A stretch of DNA of 17,691 nt, taken from positions 1 to 17,691 of the forward strand of contig JABWAJ010000040.1 in NCBI GenBank assembly GCA_013361075.1. The letters are read 5' to 3'. Below, in pieces: positions 14,830-17,691 of the stretch (positions are counted from its first letter, which is position 1; each line of letters opens with the position of its first letter). This stretch comes from Saprospiraceae bacterium. Lineage in GTDB: Bacteria > Bacteroidota > Bacteroidia > Chitinophagales > Saprospiraceae. The position numbers and the translations under genes were made by a program. The notes under the pieces were generated by a model, which saw nothing but the letters and a program-made list of their open reading frames with translations, was not told where the DNA came from and ran no database searches.

Positions 14830-16149
14830 TTACCCTCCAAAATCGTCAAAGGCAATATTTTCTTCCGGAACGCCCAATTCATCCAATGACTTGAGCACAG
14901 AAGCGTTCATCAGCGGAGGGCCGCAGAAGTAGTATTCGATTTCTTCCGGTTCCGGGTGATTCTTCAGGTATTCATTGAACAAAACGGGCATGATGAATCC
15001 TTTGAAACCATCGCCGGGAGCGTCCATATTTTCTTTTACCTGCCAGTTGTCTTCCGGCAGCGGATTGTCGAGTGCAATGTAAAATTTGAAGTTCGGGAAC
15101 TGGCGTTCAATTTCACGAAACTCCTCCACATAGAACAACTCGCGGCGCGTACGGCCACCATACCAGAAAGACACCTTGCGGTCGGTTGTTTTTAAGGTAT
15201 GGAACAGGTGAAACAGGTGCGAACGCAGAGGCGCCATACCCGCGCCACCGCCGATGTACACCATTTCCTTTTTCGTCGGTTTGATGAAAAATTCGCCGTA
15301 TGGGCCGGAGATGGTCACCTTGTCGCCAGGTTTGCATCCAAATACATAGGACGAACACACACCGGGGTTCACTGCCATCCAGTTGTTGGTGTTTTTATCC
15401 CAGGGTGGCGTAGCGATGCGGATGTTCAGCATCACGATATTGCCTTCGGCAGGGTGGTTGGCCATCGAATAAGCACGGAATTGCTCTTCTTCGTTTACCA
15501 TTTTCAGGCCCCACAGCTTGAACTTATCCCATTCGCTGCGGAATTTGTCGGGATCGTCGTGGTGTTCCGGGTGTGCCGTGATGTCCATATTTTTGAAATC
15601 CACCGTCGTGACGGGTACATCAATTTGTACGTAACCACCCGATTGGAAATCGAGGGTTTCGCCTTCCGGCAAGCGCACTACGAACTCTTTGATGAAGGAG
15701 GCTACGTTGTAGTTGGAGACCACTTCGCACTCCCATTTTTTGATCCCGAATACTTCTTCCGGCACGCGGATTTCCATGTCCTGACGCACTTTGACCTGGC
15801 AGGCTAAGCGTTTGTGTTCGGCAGCTTCCTTGCGGGTCAGGTGGTTCATTTCCGTAGGCAGTACATCGCCGCCGCCGGCATCAACATGGCATTCGCACAT
15901 GGCGCAGGTGCCACCGCCACCGCAGGCAGAAGGAAGAAAGACGTTTTTGCCCGCCAAAGCTGACAGCAGGGAAGACCCGGGCTGTACCAGTAACGGATTG
16001 TCAACATCGCCATTGACGATGATTTTTACGTCACCCTGGGGTACCAATTTTTTCTTGGCATAGATGAGCAACACTGCAAGCCCCAGAATTACGGCGCTGA
16101 ATGCTACTGTTCCCCAAAGCACCAATCCGATCTCGAAAAGCAATATCAT
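14830..16149 (-). CDS. nqrF: Na+-translocating NADH:quinone reductase subunit F
   Basis: NqrF takes electrons from NADH onto FAD and a 2Fe-2S cluster, feeding the sodium-pumping complex in the inner membrane. The 439-aa protein has one N-terminal membrane helix (about 5-30). The ferredoxin domain has ligands Cys76, Cys82, Cys85 and Cys117 (SACGGGGTCAMC pattern). The FAD-binding motif is RAYSMANHP (225-233), the NAD-binding glycine motif GGGAGMAP (300-307), then CGPP (409-412) and the C-terminal aromatic region ending FDDFGG. I prefer the ATG at 16149; a TTG at 16155 would add two residues. It is the last gene of the operon, 35 bp after nqrE, and is followed by a strong terminator. Confidence 0.97.
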   Translation of the reverse strand: MILLFEIGLVLWGTVAFSAVILGLAVLLIYAKKKLVPQGDVKIIVNGDVDNPLLVQPGSSLLSALAGKNVFLPSACGGGGTCAMCECHVDAGGGDVLPTEMNHLTRKEAAEHKRLACQVKVRQDMEIRVPEEVFGIKKWECEVVSNYNVASFIKEFVVRLPEGETLDFQSGGYVQIDVPVTTVDFKNMDITAHPEHHDDPDKFRSEWDKFKLWGLKMVNEEEQFRAYSMANHPAEGNIVMLNIRIATPPWDKNTNNWMAVNPGVCSSYVFGCKPGDKVTISGPYGEFFIKPTKKEMVYIGGGAGMAPLRSHLFHLFHTLKTTDRKVSFWYGGRTRRELFYVEEFREIERQFPNFKFYIALDNPLPEDNWQVKENMDAPGDGFKGFIMPVLFNEYLKNHPEPEEIEYYFCGPPLMNASVLKSLDELGVPEENIAFDDFGG

Positions 16150-16184
16150 TGTCAATGCTGTTTAGATTGTTCTAAGCTTAAAGT

Positions 16185-16796
16185 TTACTTCAGTTTCATG
16201 TATACGGCCGGGTCAATCCCCATGATGCTCATGAAAGCGATGCCCATTAGCCCCGTCAGAATAAAAGCCATACCCAGCCCCCGCAATGGTGCAGGCACAT
16301 TGGAATAACGCATTTTTTCGCGGATGGCCGCCAACGCTACAATCGCCAGAAACCATCCAAAACCGCCACCCAAACCAAATGCTACAGACTGCGCAAGGTT
16401 GTACTCACGCGAAATCATGAAAAGTGACCCGCCGAGGATGGCGCAGTTTACCGTGATCAACGGAAGAAATATCCCCAGGGCGTTGTAAAGGGAAGGAGAA
16501 TATTTTTCCACAATCATTTCTACCAACTGGACCATAGCCGCAATAACGGCAATGAACAGAATGAATCGGAGGAAGGTAAGGTCCATCCCAAATATGCCGG
16601 TTGACACCAACAAATATTCACTGATAAGCCAGTTGATGGGCATGGTAATGGCCAATACAAAAATGACCGCTGCACCAAGGCCGATGGCCGTTTTTACAGA
16701 TTTGGATACCGCCAGATAAGAACACATGCCTAAGAAATAGGATAAAACCATGTTCTCAATGAAAGCGGACTTAAGAAATACATTTAAAAATTCCAT
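16185..16796 (-). CDS. nqrE: Na+-translocating NADH:quinone reductase subunit E
   Basis: A 203-aa integral membrane subunit with six predicted helices, homologous to NqrD and to RnfA. It opens with MEFLNVFLKSAFIENMVLSY. The two conserved half-helix cysteines that, with NqrD, ligate an iron centre inside the membrane are visible: Cys25 (FLGMCSYLAVS) and Cys118 (LITVNCAILGG). Length is normal for the family. It lies 65 bp after nqrD and 35 bp before nqrF in the standard C-D-E-F order. Confidence 0.97.
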   Translation of the reverse strand: MEFLNVFLKSAFIENMVLSYFLGMCSYLAVSKSVKTAIGLGAAVIFVLAITMPINWLISEYLLVSTGIFGMDLTFLRFILFIAVIAAMVQLVEMIVEKYSPSLYNALGIFLPLITVNCAILGGSLFMISREYNLAQSVAFGLGGGFGWFLAIVALAAIREKMRYSNVPAPLRGLGMAFILTGLMGIAFMSIMGIDPAVYMKLK

Positions 16797-16861
16797 TGTT
16801 TGGCGTTTTTAACGTCCAGAATTATTTTGAATGCACTGCTTTGGATAACCAAGGCAGGGTA

Positions 16862-17578
16862 TTAAGATACGTCAACCAGTTTTGGCTGCATCGAGCGCTG
16901 AATCCAGATGATGATGCCAATCAGGAACAAGGCGGAAGCAGGCAAAACCATCAGGTTGTTGGGCAGGTACCAGCTGAACCATGAATTGGTCATTGTATCA
17001 ATCCAGAAGCCATTACCGGGGCCGATGATTTTCATTTCCCACGGAGATCCCGCCATTAGGGTACCTTTTCCAAATATCTCACGAACGATGCCCAAAGCAA
17101 GCAGCACTGCACCATAACCAAGTCCGTTGCCGATGCCGTCAAGGAAAGATTTCCACGGTTTGTTGGCCATTGCGTAAGCCTCTAAACGGCCCATTACAAT
17201 ACAATTGGTGATGATGAGGCCGATGAATACGGAAAGGTCCTTCCACATGGGGTATTGCATCGCCTTCAAGGCAAGTTCTACCACGGTCACCAAAAATGCA
17301 ATAATGACCAATTGCGCAATCATCCGAACCTGAAAAGGTATGTATTTGCGAACCAGAGAAGTAGCCAAATTAGAAAATGCGGTTACGAGCGTAACCGAAA
17401 CTGCCATGATGAAGGCTTTGAAAGTCAAAGTCGTTACAGCCAGGGCGGAACAAACGCCAAGGATCTGGACCGTAATGGGATTGTTGTCGAAAAGCGGATC
17501 GGTGATCAGCTTTTTTTCTTTTTTACCCCACCATGCTTCCTGTTCCTGTTGTACTATGGGTTCTTTTACCTCTGCCAT
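16862..17578 (-). CDS. nqrD: Na+-translocating NADH:quinone reductase subunit D
   Basis: A 238-aa membrane subunit, about 25-30 residues longer than the common form because of a charged N-terminal leader (1-28, acidic and Gln-rich, then WWGKKEKKLI) and a longer C-terminal loop before the last helix. The family core begins NNPITVQILGVCSALAVTT. Conserved iron-centre cysteines are Cys43 (LGVCSALAV) and Cys126 (IITNCIVMGR). With NqrE it forms the pseudo-symmetric pair of half-helices through which electrons cross the membrane. It is preceded by the nqrC tail, 80 bp upstream. Confidence 0.96.
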   Translation of the reverse strand: MAEVKEPIVQQEQEAWWGKKEKKLITDPLFDNNPITVQILGVCSALAVTTLTFKAFIMAVSVTLVTAFSNLATSLVRKYIPFQVRMIAQLVIIAFLVTVVELALKAMQYPMWKDLSVFIGLIITNCIVMGRLEAYAMANKPWKSFLDGIGNGLGYGAVLLALGIVREIFGKGTLMAGSPWEMKIIGPGNGFWIDTMTNSWFSWYLPNNLMVLPASALFLIGIIIWIQRSMQPKLVDVS

Positions 17579-17658
17579 TTTATGAGACGTTAAATTTGAG
17601 ATATTTGATTTTAGATTCGTAGATGCCTGTTAAAAGAACAGAACACCCAATCATTTAT

Positions 17659-17691
17659 TTACCCTGCGGTTTTGAGCTTATTCAGGTAATT
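17659..17691 (-). CDS. nqrC: Na+-translocating NADH:quinone reductase subunit C, 3' end only
   Basis: Reading in from the right edge on the minus strand gives ten codons, NYLNKLKTAG, then TAA (17661-17659). The position directly before nqrD and the YLNKL-type ending fit the C terminus of NqrC. The FMN-attachment region and all other diagnostic parts lie outside the window, so the call rests mainly on gene order. Confidence 0.65.
   Translation of the reverse strand, partial: NYLNKLKTAG

Noticed and set aside
16836..16857. Hairpin CTGCTTTGG-ATAA-CCAAGGCAG between nqrD and nqrE
   Set aside because: In the transcribed (minus) strand the wobble pair becomes a C-A mismatch and no T tract follows; at best a weak mRNA-stabilising structure.

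Overview
This window comes from a member of the Bacteroidota, most likely a Saprospira-like lineage (order-level placement is an inference). The evidence is as follows. Two secreted proteins end in type IX secretion (T9SS) C-terminal sorting domains. Three intergenic regions carry matches or near matches to the Bacteroidota -7 promoter box TAnnTTTG. Starts are preceded by A-rich leaders rather than Shine-Dalgarno sites. The genes present (GatB, AsnRS, Na+-NQR, S9 peptidase, PKD adhesin) are typical of the phylum. No rRNA, tRNA, CRISPR array or insertion sequence was recognised, and no gap between genes exceeds 300 bases.

Layout, left to right. 1-259 is a spacer with two AT-rich hairpins. Minus strand: asnS then gatB (3146 down to 260), a two-gene translation unit with a -7 box upstream. 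Plus strand: a class I methyltransferase (3392-4087). Minus strand: a dockerin/cohesin-like secreted protein followed by a very large PKD plus Kazal-like secreted protein (8130 down to 4274), ending at a clear intrinsic terminator. Plus strand: a Bacteroidota-type conserved hypothetical helical protein (8359-9762), converging with only 4 bp of spacing on a minus-strand pair. That pair is a dynamin-like GTPase (10743-12473) and a membrane protein of an unnamed but apparently widespread family (9767-10657). Upstream of the GTPase start lies a perfect 31-bp inverted repeat (12495-12562), then a secreted S9 prolyl oligopeptidase-like peptidase (12647-14653), a strong hairpin terminator, and the end of the Na+-translocating NADH:quinone reductase operon (nqrF, nqrE, nqrD and the last codons of nqrC, running off the right edge).

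Functionally, most of the window is housekeeping: tRNA charging and amidation, sodium-pumping respiration and peptide turnover. The accessory material is the T9SS pair, whose seven Kazal-like modules are embedded between PKD domains, and the GTPase/membrane-protein pair, a candidate membrane-remodelling module. The structure least explained by coding is the 68-nt perfect palindrome between the peptidase and the GTPase. I did not find convincing evidence of a wholly new defence or mobile system. The GTPase/membrane-protein pair, the palindrome and the Kazal/PKD protein are the parts most worth following.
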